Counted from the first letter of the stretch, positions 18,454 to 27,142 are shown. The stretch: DNA of 64,000 nt from Psychrobacter sp. ANT_WB68 (GCF_008369115.1 NZ_VOAZ01000001.1:1116001-1180000); one strand, 5' to 3'. The notes: generated by a model from the sequence alone, not told the origin. Program-made: numbers and translations.

Positions 18454-19818
18454 ATGTATAGGGATATTATGGATACTCAGCAAGTACCACCGTCGATTTG
18501 GCAGCAGATGGTTCAGCAGAATTTTTTATCTTTGTACGACTTAACCCCAGACAAAATCACTGACCCTGAGTATCTTCAGGGTTATGATTTTGTTTTCGAG
18601 TTTTCTAATGCCGTGGTCTACCTTATCGTCAATGACGTGATGATGCAGGCCGATAGGCAGGATATTGATAGTGCTCAAGTTCGTACATGGAGAAAAGAGG
18701 TCGTCAATCAGCTGATCAAGCAACACACTCAGCTATATTTTAAGAATGATAAGGCGCTCGCCTATAAGAATGAGTCGGCATCTGATAAGAAAGCAGCTAA
18801 AGCGATTTATTTTATTGGCTTGACCTCACTGTCGGTTCAGCATCGAGACATTGCTGAAAAAGACAGGGCTCAGAGTGCTTATCACAACAGCTATCAGAAC
18901 AGCTATCGAAATAGCCACCAAACTAAGCCTGTAGAGGCAGTCTCTTATACAGTTGGGTATGAGTATGGCAGTCAGTTTTTTGCGGAAGACTGTGTGCTAG
19001 ATTTGGACGATGAAGAAAGTGTGCTGCAAGTATTTAGCTACCAGAACTTTGCTGAGATACTTAAGCAATTGGTGACGCCCAGTGATTTGACGGCATTTTT
19101 AGACTTTCATCGCAGTAAACTGACGGGGTTTGAATCGTTTCAGGACGAATCAACCTTGCTTGCACAGTTTTTACAGTCGCCAGATTTTCATCAAAGAGCG
19201 ATTAAAGTTCAAGAGCAATTGGTCGGCCATGACTTGATAACGCAGATTGAACCACGGTTGCTAAAAGCGGCAAAGCCTGAGCAGGCGGAATTTGCTAAAG
19301 CATTAATGGCAGAGATTCAAAAGAATACTCGCATGTGGTATCGGCTTTTTAATAGCTTAATCAGAGAGTGTTATGAAGCGGGTACACCACTGCCAAAAGA
19401 ACAGGTTGATATTTTAGTCGACGAGTCTATGTATACCTACGCTTGCTTGATAGAAAAAATATTGGCTCACAGAACCATTGATCAAGATTCACGTTGGACC
19501 GGCTACGTGCGCCACGAGCACTCTTATAATGTCTTTGGGCGTCATTATCTAATGGTATTTTACGCGCAAGATGACAATAGCTCATTAAGTGCAGACAAGG
19601 TTCGTGCCGGTTATCAAGATTTGTTGTTTGAGCTCAATGCCCAAATGCAGCAACCCGTTATGCAAGATCTGTTTTTGATCGGTGTCGAAGTCAGACCTTG
19701 TGAAGATAGCGTGAATACCGAGGTCTACCTCGATGCGTTCCATCAGCATGGCTTGCTTATCGATGCAAATATCCAGCGTTTGTACCAACAGTTGGCTGAG
19801 TTGCGAGCTCAGTCATAA
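18454..19818 (+). CDS. Conserved-looking protein of unknown function between lysS and dnaX
   Basis: 454 residues, soluble and acidic, without signal peptide or membrane segment. I do not recognise a family. Residues 10-85 look like a compact alpha/beta domain (QGYDFVFEFSNAVVYLIVND). Residues about 125-150 form a low-complexity Ser/Asn/Tyr stretch with repeated NSY units. A mostly helical C-terminal half follows (about 215-450), with the striking segment WTGYVRHEHSYNVFGRHYL near 348. A second ATG at 18469 is an alternative start; both have only modest ribosome-binding sites. Codon use matches the neighbours, so it looks like a resident gene. It might form an operon with lysS. Confidence 0.75.
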   Translation: MYRDIMDTQQVPPSIWQQMVQQNFLSLYDLTPDKITDPEYLQGYDFVFEFSNAVVYLIVNDVMMQADRQDIDSAQVRTWRKEVVNQLIKQHTQLYFKNDKALAYKNESASDKKAAKAIYFIGLTSLSVQHRDIAEKDRAQSAYHNSYQNSYRNSHQTKPVEAVSYTVGYEYGSQFFAEDCVLDLDDEESVLQVFSYQNFAEILKQLVTPSDLTAFLDFHRSKLTGFESFQDESTLLAQFLQSPDFHQRAIKVQEQLVGHDLITQIEPRLLKAAKPEQAEFAKALMAEIQKNTRMWYRLFNSLIRECYEAGTPLPKEQVDILVDESMYTYACLIEKILAHRTIDQDSRWTGYVRHEHSYNVFGRHYLMVFYAQDDNSSLSADKVRAGYQDLLFELNAQMQQPVMQDLFLIGVEVRPCEDSVNTEVYLDAFHQHGLLIDANIQRLYQQLAELRAQS

Positions 19819-19909
19819 CCTATTCTAGAACCCAGTTTCGATATTTGGTTCTAAGATAAATCGCTGATTTGATGCTTTATTTATATTACTACTCACATTG
19901 GCATTCATT

Positions 19910-21943
19910 ATGACGCAGCAATATCAAGTTTTAGCGCGCAAATATCGCCCAAAAAACTTTCATGAGTTGATTGGGCAATCACACGTCTCACAAGCACTGA
20001 TTAATGCGATTGATTATAATCGACTGCATCATGCTTATCTATTTACGGGTACACGCGGTGTCGGTAAGACCACCATCGCTCGTATTTTGTCTAAATGCCT
20101 AAACTGCGACACCGGTATTACCAGCACCCCATGTGGCGTCTGTGATAATTGCGTGGCGATTGATCAAGGACGTTTTATTGATCTGATTGAGATTGATGCC
20201 GCCTCTCGTACCAAAGTTGAAGACACCCGTGAGCTACTTGATAATGTACCTTATGCGCCAAGCCAAGGTCGTTATAAGGTATATCTGATTGATGAGGTGC
20301 ATATGCTGTCGACGCACAGCTTTAATGCGCTCCTCAAAACCTTGGAAGAGCCACCTGAGCATGTCAAGTTTCTATTGGCCACCACTGATCCGCAAAAACT
20401 GCCCATCACTATTATCTCGCGCTGTTTGCAGTTTGTGTTGCGCCCTTTATCACAAAGTCTACTCAGTGAACATTTAGCCAATATCTTAACCCGAGAACAA
20501 GTAGGTTATACGCAGCCTGCACTTTGGCAATTGGCCAGTGCTGCTAAAGGCTCGGTTCGTGATGCGTTATCATTGACTGACCAAGCGATTGCTTTTGGGC
20601 AAGGTGCACTAGATGATGTGACGGTCAATGCCATGCTTGGCTTAATTGATGCGGCTGACTTAGTCCGTTTAATCACAGACATCTATAATCATGATAAATC
20701 TGCCGTCGCTGCTCATATTGAGCAGATGCGTGCGCAAATGGTAGATGCGACCAGCATGTTCGATGGTTTGGCTGAGCTGTTACATCAATTGGCATTGACG
20801 CAACTGCTGCCTGAGGTTGCCCTTAACGTCAATGAAGCGCAAGCACAGCATATTAATCAGCTTGCCCAGCATATGAGCCCTGATGTCTTACAGCTGTACT
20901 ACGAAATCGTGGTACAAGCACGTGAAGGCGTCAAGCTTGCCAGTACGCCGATGCAAGCGCTTGAGATGTGTATTTTACGTCTCTTGGCTTTTCGTCCATT
21001 ACCCGTCGATGAGATTTTAAAGAACGTACCTGATATTACATCTACTCCTATACCTTCGATAGAGACAGTGACTGCTGCTACCGCTGAATCTAATACAGTT
21101 TCGTTAAATACTGTTGAGCCATTAAATAATAATGAGCATCCAGCGTCAGCTTCTTTATTAACGCCAACCTCAGTAGTAGTGGAATCAATACCGCCGTTAC
21201 CAGACTATGATGCTGATTATCAGACCCAAAATCGAAATGAAGTCGACTCACATAACGCAAGCTATGATAGCGCTGAATTGAGTCAATATGATGATTATAG
21301 CCATGATGAAGCGTTAGAGTTATTAAATACTAATATTAGTTCTGAACCTGTTGTTGAGCCTGAACCTGTTGTTGAGCCTGAACCTGTTGTTGAGCCTGAA
21401 CCTGTTGTTGAGCCTGAACCTGTTGTTGAGCCTGAACCTGTTGTTGAGCCTGAACCTGTTGTTGAGCCTGACGCAAATGATTCTCAATTATTATCTCCGC
21501 TTGATGATCCGCGTACTTTGTTACGTTGCGCCCCGCAAGAGTTGACGGGCGAATGGACACCAGAAAAATGGGACTATTGGCTGCAATGCGCTCGCGAAGC
21601 TGGTAGTTTGGCTTCAGATGAATTGGCGTTGGCGCGTCAAGGTATGATGACAGGTCGCTGTAATGATAAAGCTGTCTTTGTCACGGCAGTGGACAGCAAG
21701 CATTTGCAAGCCACCTTTCAACAACTCGCGGCAACATTGCAAGCACAATTTACGCAAGCGGACATCAGCTTACAGATAGATGGCAGTATCATGCAGGCCG
21801 ATGATAAGACGCCTGAACGTCGTCAACAAAAACGCCTCATACAAGCCAGAGCAGTGGCAGAGTCAAAATTACTCAATACACCGGTTATGCAATATTTGAC
21901 TGAGCGCGGCGAAGGAAAGATGGGCAAAGTTCAGTTATATTAA
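19910..21943 (+). CDS. dnaX: DNA polymerase III subunit tau/gamma
   Basis: Clamp-loader ATPase of 677 residues that loads the beta clamp and ties the replicative polymerases together. Walker A is GTRGVGKTTIARIL near residue 45. The zinc-binding cysteines are in CLNCDTG, TPCGVCDNC near 62-80. Walker B is LIDEVHML near 125, and sensor 1 is in LLATTDPQKLP. Domain III runs to about residue 365. The tau-specific part follows, with an acidic linker containing seven perfect EPVVEP repeats (about 479-520), then a C-terminal domain (about 535-677) for DnaB/alpha contact. The ATG at 19910 fits the family start (QYQVLARKYRP) better than an upstream TTG. I found no A-rich slippery site for gamma in the usual place. 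Confidence 0.96.
   Translation: MTQQYQVLARKYRPKNFHELIGQSHVSQALINAIDYNRLHHAYLFTGTRGVGKTTIARILSKCLNCDTGITSTPCGVCDNCVAIDQGRFIDLIEIDAASRTKVEDTRELLDNVPYAPSQGRYKVYLIDEVHMLSTHSFNALLKTLEEPPEHVKFLLATTDPQKLPITIISRCLQFVLRPLSQSLLSEHLANILTREQVGYTQPALWQLASAAKGSVRDALSLTDQAIAFGQGALDDVTVNAMLGLIDAADLVRLITDIYNHDKSAVAAHIEQMRAQMVDATSMFDGLAELLHQLALTQLLPEVALNVNEAQAQHINQLAQHMSPDVLQLYYEIVVQAREGVKLASTPMQALEMCILRLLAFRPLPVDEILKNVPDITSTPIPSIETVTAATAESNTVSLNTVEPLNNNEHPASASLLTPTSVVVESIPPLPDYDADYQTQNRNEVDSHNASYDSAELSQYDDYSHDEALELLNTNISSEPVVEPEPVVEPEPVVEPEPVVEPEPVVEPEPVVEPEPVVEPDANDSQLLSPLDDPRTLLRCAPQELTGEWTPEKWDYWLQCAREAGSLASDELALARQGMMTGRCNDKAVFVTAVDSKHLQATFQQLAATLQAQFTQADISLQIDGSIMQADDKTPERRQQKRLIQARAVAESKLLNTPVMQYLTERGEGKMGKVQLY
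21344..21469 (+). repeat. Seven perfect 18-bp tandem repeats inside dnaX
   Basis: The unit GAACCTGTTGTTGAGCCT is repeated seven times without a base change, coding EPVVEP each time. Being a multiple of three, changes in copy number keep the frame. The absence of even synonymous differences points to recent expansion or frequent slippage. Confidence 0.95.
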
Positions 21944-22009
21944 ACAATCAACAATTCTATAATTGGCATTTTTTAATAACCAAACCATTATTACACTTAT
22001 GATATTTAT

Positions 22010-22052
22010 AAAAATATCAAGGCGAAATTATTTTATCGTCTTGATATTTTTG
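22010..22052 (+). terminator. Terminator after dnaX
   Basis: 16-bp stem, AAAAATATCAAGGCGA with TCGTCTTGATATTTTT (one G-U pair), around a 9-10 base AT loop and ending in a T run. Confidence 0.8.
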
Positions 22053-22106
22053 GTTTTATTGATAGGAAAATTGCCTTGATTGACCATGAGGGTTATATTA
22101 AAAAAA

Positions 22107-22135
22107 CTGTAAGATTTATTATAATCCGCTATAAT
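22107..22135 (+). promoter_or_regulatory. Promoter region of the LysR gene
   Basis: TATAAT occurs at 22120-22125 and 22130-22135. The latter has a weak -35 (CTGTAA) at 17-bp spacing. The pair is flanked by a 13-bp direct repeat GTTATATTAAAAA at 22092-22104 and 22142-22154, a possible autoregulatory site. Confidence 0.4.
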
Positions 22136-22178
22136 GGTTAAGTTATATTAAAAACTAAAAAGCAGCTTAGGTGAGAAT

Positions 22179-23078
22179 ATGTTAGATAATTTACGTGGTA
22201 TGGCTGTGTTTGCCAGTGTGGTCGGACACGGCTCTTTTAGTGGTTCAGCTCGCGAACTGGGTATTACAACCAGTGCTGTTAGTCAACAAATACGTTCTTT
22301 AGAAAACGAGCTGGGTGTGGTGCTACTGCATCGCTCAACTCGTAAGCTAAGCTTAACAGAAGCGGGTGCAAGCTTTTATGAAGCGGCAAAAGACGTGGTT
22401 AGTGCTGCTGAACAAGGGCGTATTAAGGTTAATCAATTACGTGATGAGCTCGCCGGTAGCTTACGCATTGCAACGACACCTGAGCTTGGCGTGCATCATA
22501 TCCTACCCGCTTTATCCAGTTGGATGTCGGCGCACGATGACCTTAGCATTACTTATTTCGCCGACAATCATTACATTGATATGATTGATGAGCGTATTGA
22601 TATTGCGGTACGCATGAGTCCCAATATCAATGATTCAACGTTGAGTAATCATCCATTATCTGATGTACGTCAACTGTTGGTCGCCTCGCCGCAGTATTTG
22701 CGTCAACATAAAAAAATTGAAACACCTAAAGATTTGGCAGACCATCAGCTTATCTGTATTGATATTATGAAGGATGCCAATCATGTTGAGCTTACCCAGA
22801 CTGAAACGGGTAAGAAAACACGCATTAAGATGAACTCGCGTATTCATACCAATAATGTCTTTATGGCGATGACCTTAGCAAAAGAAGGTCATGGCTTAAT
22901 TCGAATCATGGAAATGGATGTTAAAAAAGAGCTCGAAAGTGGCAATTTGGTTGAGGTTTTGACCGGCTATCAGCTCCCAAGTTTTGTGTTATATGCCGTC
23001 ACCTTAAACCGTGATCAGCAGCCTGCAAAAATTACCCGCTGTTTAGAAGTGTTAAAAAAATATTTTCATGCTAATTAA
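22179..23078 (+). CDS. LysR-family transcriptional regulator
   Basis: 299 residues, the usual LysR length. The N-terminal winged helix-turn-helix (residues 1-60) includes GSFSGSARELGITTSAVSQQIRSLE split across helices, then LGVVLLHRSTRKLSLTEAG. The C-terminal effector-binding domain (about 90-295) is closest in feel to the CrgA/AaeR-type subgroup, with IATTPELGVHHILPAL and DIAVRMSPN, often regulators of efflux or aromatic metabolism. AGGTGA precedes the ATG. No divergent target gene adjoins it, so the regulon is unknown. A strong terminator follows. Confidence 0.9.
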   Translation: MLDNLRGMAVFASVVGHGSFSGSARELGITTSAVSQQIRSLENELGVVLLHRSTRKLSLTEAGASFYEAAKDVVSAAEQGRIKVNQLRDELAGSLRIATTPELGVHHILPALSSWMSAHDDLSITYFADNHYIDMIDERIDIAVRMSPNINDSTLSNHPLSDVRQLLVASPQYLRQHKKIETPKDLADHQLICIDIMKDANHVELTQTETGKKTRIKMNSRIHTNNVFMAMTLAKEGHGLIRIMEMDVKKELESGNLVEVLTGYQLPSFVLYAVTLNRDQQPAKITRCLEVLKKYFHAN

Positions 23079-23120
23079 GTCGAGTGTTTAGCAATATTTG
23101 CTTTTAAAGTGTTAAAAAGC

Positions 23121-23156
23121 AAAAAGCCTATAGATAAATTATCTATAGGCTTTTTT
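23121..23156. terminator. Bidirectional terminator between the LysR gene and argD
   Basis: AAAAAGCCTATAGATAA and its complement around a single base, with A and T runs on both sides, between convergent genes. Confidence 0.88.
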
Positions 23157-23184
23157 AGCTTTAGACTTTGATTACACTAGCCGT

Positions 23185-24366
23185 TTAAAACAAAGGCTTT
23201 AACAAGTTAACCAAGCGCTCGACCACTTGTGAGCTTTCATCACGACTCATATTAAGTGGTGGCAACAGACGAATCACATGACCACCAGTGACGTTGATAA
23301 TCAATTTTTGCTCATCACGGGCACGGTCAACCAAGGTGCTACAGTCCATCTGTTCAGGGAGCGCAATACCAATCATCATTCCAGCGCCGCGACTGCTAAC
23401 GCCATATTTTCCAAGCGCATTAATCATACTCTCACGGATGAATTGTCCTTCGGTGACGGCATTGTCCATGATATCGCCATTTGCAAGTACTTCATAAACG
23501 CTGTGTACTACGCGACTGGCCAATGGTGTGCCACCATATGTTGAACCATGACTGCCGGCACCAAACAAGCCATTGGCGCGTCCCCGTACCATGCAAGCAC
23601 CTACAGGGAAACCATTACCTAAGCCTTTAGCAGTTGTTAGTACATCAGGGCGAGCATTGCTATGCTGATAAGCAAAGTACTTGCCAGTACGGCCGTTACC
23701 GGTTTGTACTTCATCCAACATAAATAACCAGTTATGGTTATCGCATACGGCTTGTATCTGTTCAAGGTAAGTAAAACCATTTTCTGCGGTATTAAGACCA
23801 CCTTCACCTTGGATAGGCTCTACAAATACCGCACAGATATCATCATGGTCTTGAGCTGCTTGTTCAATGGCAGCAATATCACCAAAGGGCACACGGATAA
23901 AGTCTTCATCCAAAGTATAAAAACCTTCACGTGCTTTAGGATTGGCGGTTGCTGATAATGAGAGCAAGGTACGACCATGAAATGATTGTTCCATGACTAT
24001 AACTTTTGGGCGTTTAAAATCCTGCTGATACGCATACAGTCGCGCCAATTTTAGTGCCGCTTCATTGGCTTCAGCACCACTATTAGCAAAGAATACGCTA
24101 TCCATTTGCGCGGCATGACATAAGGCTTCGCCAGCGCGCTCTTGCCAATCAATGCCAAATAAATTACTGGTATGTACCAAGGTCGCTGCCTGCTGCTGAA
24201 TAGCCTCCGTAACCTTTGGGTGACAGTGCCCTAAGCCGCATACTGCGATACCCGTCAAGGCATCTAAGTAAGGCGTGTCATCTTTGGTATAAAGCCAACT
24301 GCCTGAACCGCGTGTGAAGCTGATTGGTTGACGATTATAAGTGGGCATCAGGTAAGTAGCAGACAT
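23185..24366 (-). CDS. argD: Acetylornithine aminotransferase
   Basis: PLP enzyme of 393 residues converting N-acetylglutamate semialdehyde to N-acetylornithine in arginine synthesis. ArgD enzymes often also act on succinyl-diaminopimelate. Class III aminotransferase marks: YLDALTGIAVCGLGHCHPKV near residue 35, ANSGAEANEAALKLAR near 100, LDEVQTGNGRTGKYFAYQH near 220, and the PLP lysine in TTAKGLGNGFPVGA near 248. I start at the ATG at 24366, eight bases after AAGGA; the upstream ATG at 24375 overlaps that site. It reads into the shared terminator with the LysR gene. The yacG gene lies 40 bp upstream, so the two may be co-transcribed. Confidence 0.93.
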   Translation of the reverse strand: MSATYLMPTYNRQPISFTRGSGSWLYTKDDTPYLDALTGIAVCGLGHCHPKVTEAIQQQAATLVHTSNLFGIDWQERAGEALCHAAQMDSVFFANSGAEANEAALKLARLYAYQQDFKRPKVIVMEQSFHGRTLLSLSATANPKAREGFYTLDEDFIRVPFGDIAAIEQAAQDHDDICAVFVEPIQGEGGLNTAENGFTYLEQIQAVCDNHNWLFMLDEVQTGNGRTGKYFAYQHSNARPDVLTTAKGLGNGFPVGACMVRGRANGLFGAGSHGSTYGGTPLASRVVHSVYEVLANGDIMDNAVTEGQFIRESMINALGKYGVSSRGAGMMIGIALPEQMDCSTLVDRARDEQKLIINVTGGHVIRLLPPLNMSRDESSQVVERLVNLLKPLF

Positions 24367-24406
24367 GTAAAACATCCTTGGGATAATAAAAGGTTAAAGG
24401 GATTGG

Positions 24407-24604
24407 TTAGAGCTCATCAGAAAACGGCGTCGATTCGGCAGGTAAAGTATATTCTTCGTTTGCCCATGCGCCTAAGTCGATAAGCTTGCAGTGATGACTA
24501 CAAAACGGCTTATATTTATTGTCTTGCCACGCGGTTTGATTGCCGCACTCTGGACAAGGATAGGTTTTAGGTAAGGAATTGGTGCTAGAAGTAGATTCAG
24601 TCAT
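24407..24604 (-). CDS. yacG: DNA gyrase inhibitor YacG (zinc ribbon)
   Basis: 65-residue zinc protein matching Yac[12 protein letters not shown] near residue 16 and [20 protein letters not shown] near 33. It has a CX2C plus CX3C zinc site and the family phrase IDLGxWxxExY. E. coli YacG binds GyrB and blocks DNA binding. The usual neighbours coaE and zapD are absent; argD follows instead. The ribosome-binding site is weak. Confidence 0.9.
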   Translation of the reverse strand: MTESTSSTNSLPKTYPCPECGNQTAWQDNKYKPFCSHHCKLIDLGAWANEEYTLPAESTPFSDEL

Positions 24605-24904
24605 AATACAAGTGGGTATATCCTAGAGGCATATTAGTAAATGCGGTTATGCAAAACAGCGCTTATAATCAACAGCGAGTATGAATAATGGGTGTTTTCT
24701 AAACAGGTAAATTGGTACGATTGATTTATTTAGAGGTTGTAAAATCACGATGGCATTAAAATGACAAACTAATGGTCAATCGCACTGATCAATTCGTGGT
24801 TGTCGTTCGATGAGCAAGGTCGTTGCCTTACTATCGTACCTGATTGACTATATAATAGCATGTGGTCGAATAATGACAAATGACAAATACCTTAAGGATA
24901 GTAG
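24605..24904. other. Divergent intergenic region, yacG and TrmB-like gene
   Basis: 300 bp with the two outward promoters. A TATAAT at 24851-24856 with a poor -35 serves the plus strand. I see no other feature. Confidence 0.45.
24851..24856 (+). promoter_or_regulatory. -10 element of the TrmB-like gene
   Basis: Consensus TATAAT 49 bp upstream of the start codon. The matching -35 (TTACTA, 17-bp spacing) is weak. Confidence 0.4.
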
Positions 24905-25576
24905 ATGACTCATCATCTTGAGCTTTCACATCAGCAGCAGCGTGCTTTTCAACCACAAAAACTCTCAGCCCCACGCGATTTTATCATGCCACAGGTATTG
25001 GTCGACGCTGAGCTGCCTTTAGTGTTAGAGATTGGGGCAGGGAAGGGTAAACATGCGCTTAGCTTTGCGCAACAAACCCCTGATAAGCACCTGATAGCCA
25101 TCGAGCGCACGCGCAATAAGTTCGAGGCCTTTGCTAAATTGGCAGGGCAGCAAAAATCAAGCAATCTAAGCGCAATTCATGCGGATGCCATCGCATGGAT
25201 TGTTTATGCCATTGCGCCAAACAGTATCGAGCGTATCTTTATATTATATCCCAATCCTGAGCAACATAATCCTAATCAGCAATGGTTAAACATGCCTTTC
25301 TTTGAGTTCTTACTCTCTCGTTTGCAGATAGGTGGGGAAGTGGTACTGGCGACTAATATAGAAGCCTACATGGATAATGCAGAACAGCAGGCCAATGAGC
25401 TCTGGTGCTTACCGAACACGCGCCATAAAGTGGCAAGTGATAGTCAACGCACACACTTTGAAGTTAAATACTTGGCGCGTGGCGAGACATGTTGGCAGCT
25501 AAACATGCGTAAGCCTGAAGGGTATCAAACCAGATTTGATACATGGCAAGCAAACCTTGAATCACAGGATAAATAG
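24905..25576 (+). CDS. TrmB-like SAM methyltransferase, divergent
   Basis: 223 residues with the fold of tRNA (guanine-N7)-methyltransferase. LVLEIGAGKGKHALSFAQQ near residue 39 is motif I. IAIERTRNKFEAF near 62 matches the TrmB GxE-R pattern, and SIERIFILYPNPEQHNP near 117 stands where TrmB has FPDPWxKxRHxKRR. The replacement of PDPW and loss of the basic KKRHxKRR segment argue that tRNA G46 is not the substrate, or that it is bound differently. This is likely a paralogue. AAGGATAG precedes the ATG. The TAG stop codon lies inside a copy of the recurring motif (25571-25585). Function uncertain. Confidence 0.8.
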   Translation: MTHHLELSHQQQRAFQPQKLSAPRDFIMPQVLVDAELPLVLEIGAGKGKHALSFAQQTPDKHLIAIERTRNKFEAFAKLAGQQKSSNLSAIHADAIAWIVYAIAPNSIERIFILYPNPEQHNPNQQWLNMPFFEFLLSRLQIGGEVVLATNIEAYMDNAEQQANELWCLPNTRHKVASDSQRTHFEVKYLARGETCWQLNMRKPEGYQTRFDTWQANLESQDK

Positions 25577-25585
25577 CCTAAGCAA
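25571..25585 (+). repeat. Recurring intergenic motif AAATAGCCTAAGCAA, copy 3
   Basis: Exact copy whose TAG is the stop codon of the TrmB-like gene, so it extends a few bases into coding sequence. Confidence 0.7.
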
Positions 25586-25635
25586 TAAAAATAATAATTC
25601 AAAAAATCAGAATAGATTTCTAATATACCTATATG

Positions 25636-25650
25636 AAATAGCCTAAGCAA
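25636..25650 (+). repeat. Recurring intergenic motif AAATAGCCTAAGCAA, copy 4
   Basis: Exact copy 65 bp after the previous one, next to the terminator of the ABC1-kinase gene. Confidence 0.7.
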
Positions 25651-25663
25651 AAAAATATAAGAA

Positions 25664-25694
25664 ATAAAAAAGACCGCTACACAAAGGAGCGGTC
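25664..25694 (-). terminator. Terminator of the ABC1-kinase gene
   Basis: On the minus strand GACCGCT pairs with AGCGGTC around a nine-base loop, followed by TTTTTT. Confidence 0.82.
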
Positions 25695-25717
25695 CAAAAA
25701 ATATCAATATTTACGAA

Positions 25718-27142
25718 TTATAAAAAAGGTTTTACCAATTTATTAGAGTCAGTATGTGCATCTAACACTGTCAAGAATGTATAAGCACCAATAAACTTCC
25801 TGCTGATAAACATAAACTCTTTAGGTGGTAGGTTAAACTCAAAAGACTGCATCGCCCGCGTGGCATCATTCGAGAGGCGAGTATGTAATTTACTATTAGC
25901 CCAAATATAACGCTGCTGTTCATCTAAACAGTTATCAGGTATGTCAGGATTTAGGGCAGGGTCACTAAAAGGTTCTGTGGCCAATAAAAACAAGGAAGCG
26001 ATATCAGAGCGAACTTTATCACTCATACTATCGAAAAAATCATAACCGGTCATAGCTTGTTTCATTGCCTGATGATCATGACGGTATCCTGCTCGTAATA
26101 ACCCGTGCGCAATCGTTAATAAGGTATTGTCAAACTGGCGAATGGCACCAAAATCTAGCAAGACCAGTTTATCGATTTCATGTTCATCATGACTGACACG
26201 AACGAGATAATTACCAAAATTTGGGTCCGTCTGCATCTCACCCCAAACAAAAATTTCCTGCATCATGATTTCGATAGCCGCCTGACCAATGGCACTGCGG
26301 CGCTCATGCGGTAATAATTGCAACGCTTCAGAGACAACGGTGATACCGGGCTCATAAGACATGCATAACAAGCGTTTGGTTGAGTAAGTACGATTGATTT
26401 TTGGAACGATATAACGAGGATCTTCAGCCAACCGCTCATAAAAACGCTCTGTAGTCGCCGCTTCCGCTTCATAGTCGACTTCGTGATGGAGTAGGTCGCG
26501 TATCTCCTCAAACCAAGCATCGAGTGCGCGTGTTTGCGGAACGATATTACTGACCTTTAATAAACGTTTAAATAAAGCCAAGTCAGAATTGATGGCATCC
26601 GCTACACCCGGATATTGAATTTTTAAGACTACTTGTTCGCCAGTTGCTAATACGGTTGCTCGATGTACTTGGGCGAGGGAAGCAGTGCCGATAGGAACTG
26701 GATCAACCTCAAGCTCATTTAACTTAGCGCCCAATAACTGTCGTAATGTCAGTTCAATTTTTGGCCATGCTAAGGTTGCAGTATCATCATTAAGTGTTTG
26801 TAGGGCACGCGTGATTTCGGGCGGTAATATATGCTCGCCATAAATCGCTAGCATTTGACCAATTTTTACCACCGACCCTTTTAATTTACCCAGCTCTTCT
26901 GCTAAATAAGTCGCTTGTTCTTCCATAAATATTTGGTTACGCGCAGTCCGCGCTTCTTTATTTAAGAACATACCAGACACACTATTACCTGCCCAACGAC
27001 GTCCGATATTTAAGGAGGTTTTAGCAATGGACATCCGACGCTCAAACCCTGAGGTTTTTAGGTTATCGATTGATTGCTTATTATTAGTAGACGGTTTGTT
27101 ACTAGGAGGTCTAGAGGTATCATTTGCCATAAATATAATCAT
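25718..27142 (-). CDS. ABC1/UbiB-family atypical protein kinase
   Basis: 474 residues of the ABC1/ADCK/UbiB family, membrane-associated ATP-binding proteins linked to ubiquinone or lipid handling. Visible marks: the family-specific KGSVVKIGQML (KxGQ motif) near residue 88, the Ala-rich loop PIGTASLAQVHRA near 150, the ATP-binding lysine in VVLKIQYPGV near 171, and VLLDFGAIRQF near 324, equivalent to the DFG metal site. The gene is not beside ubiE/ubiJ, so it may be a second copy rather than the ubiquinone UbiB. No C-terminal membrane helices typical of UbiB are evident. An upstream GGATGA favours the first ATG; another lies at 27130. Confidence 0.88.
   Translation of the reverse strand: MIIFMANDTSRPPSNKPSTNNKQSIDNLKTSGFERRMSIAKTSLNIGRRWAGNSVSGMFLNKEARTARNQIFMEEQATYLAEELGKLKGSVVKIGQMLAIYGEHILPPEITRALQTLNDDTATLAWPKIELTLRQLLGAKLNELEVDPVPIGTASLAQVHRATVLATGEQVVLKIQYPGVADAINSDLALFKRLLKVSNIVPQTRALDAWFEEIRDLLHHEVDYEAEAATTERFYERLAEDPRYIVPKINRTYSTKRLLCMSYEPGITVVSEALQLLPHERRSAIGQAAIEIMMQEIFVWGEMQTDPNFGNYLVRVSHDEHEIDKLVLLDFGAIRQFDNTLLTIAHGLLRAGYRHDHQAMKQAMTGYDFFDSMSDKVRSDIASLFLLATEPFSDPALNPDIPDNCLDEQQRYIWANSKLHTRLSNDATRAMQSFEFNLPPKEFMFISRKFIGAYTFLTVLDAHTDSNKLVKPFL

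Noticed and set aside
21344..21469. Tandem repeats considered as a CRISPR array
   Set aside because: Units are directly adjacent with no spacers and are in frame within dnaX.
21336..21560. Open frames antisense to and in another frame of the dnaX repeat (repetitive Val-Gln-Ala-Gln and Leu-Ser-Leu-Asn-Leu-Leu proteins)
   Set aside because: They exist only because the 18-bp unit lacks stops in several frames. No ribosome-binding site, and they overlap a certain gene.
19910..21943. Programmed -1 frameshift site in dnaX for a gamma product
   Set aside because: I looked for an A-AAA-AAG type heptamer with a downstream hairpin near codons 400-450 and found none.
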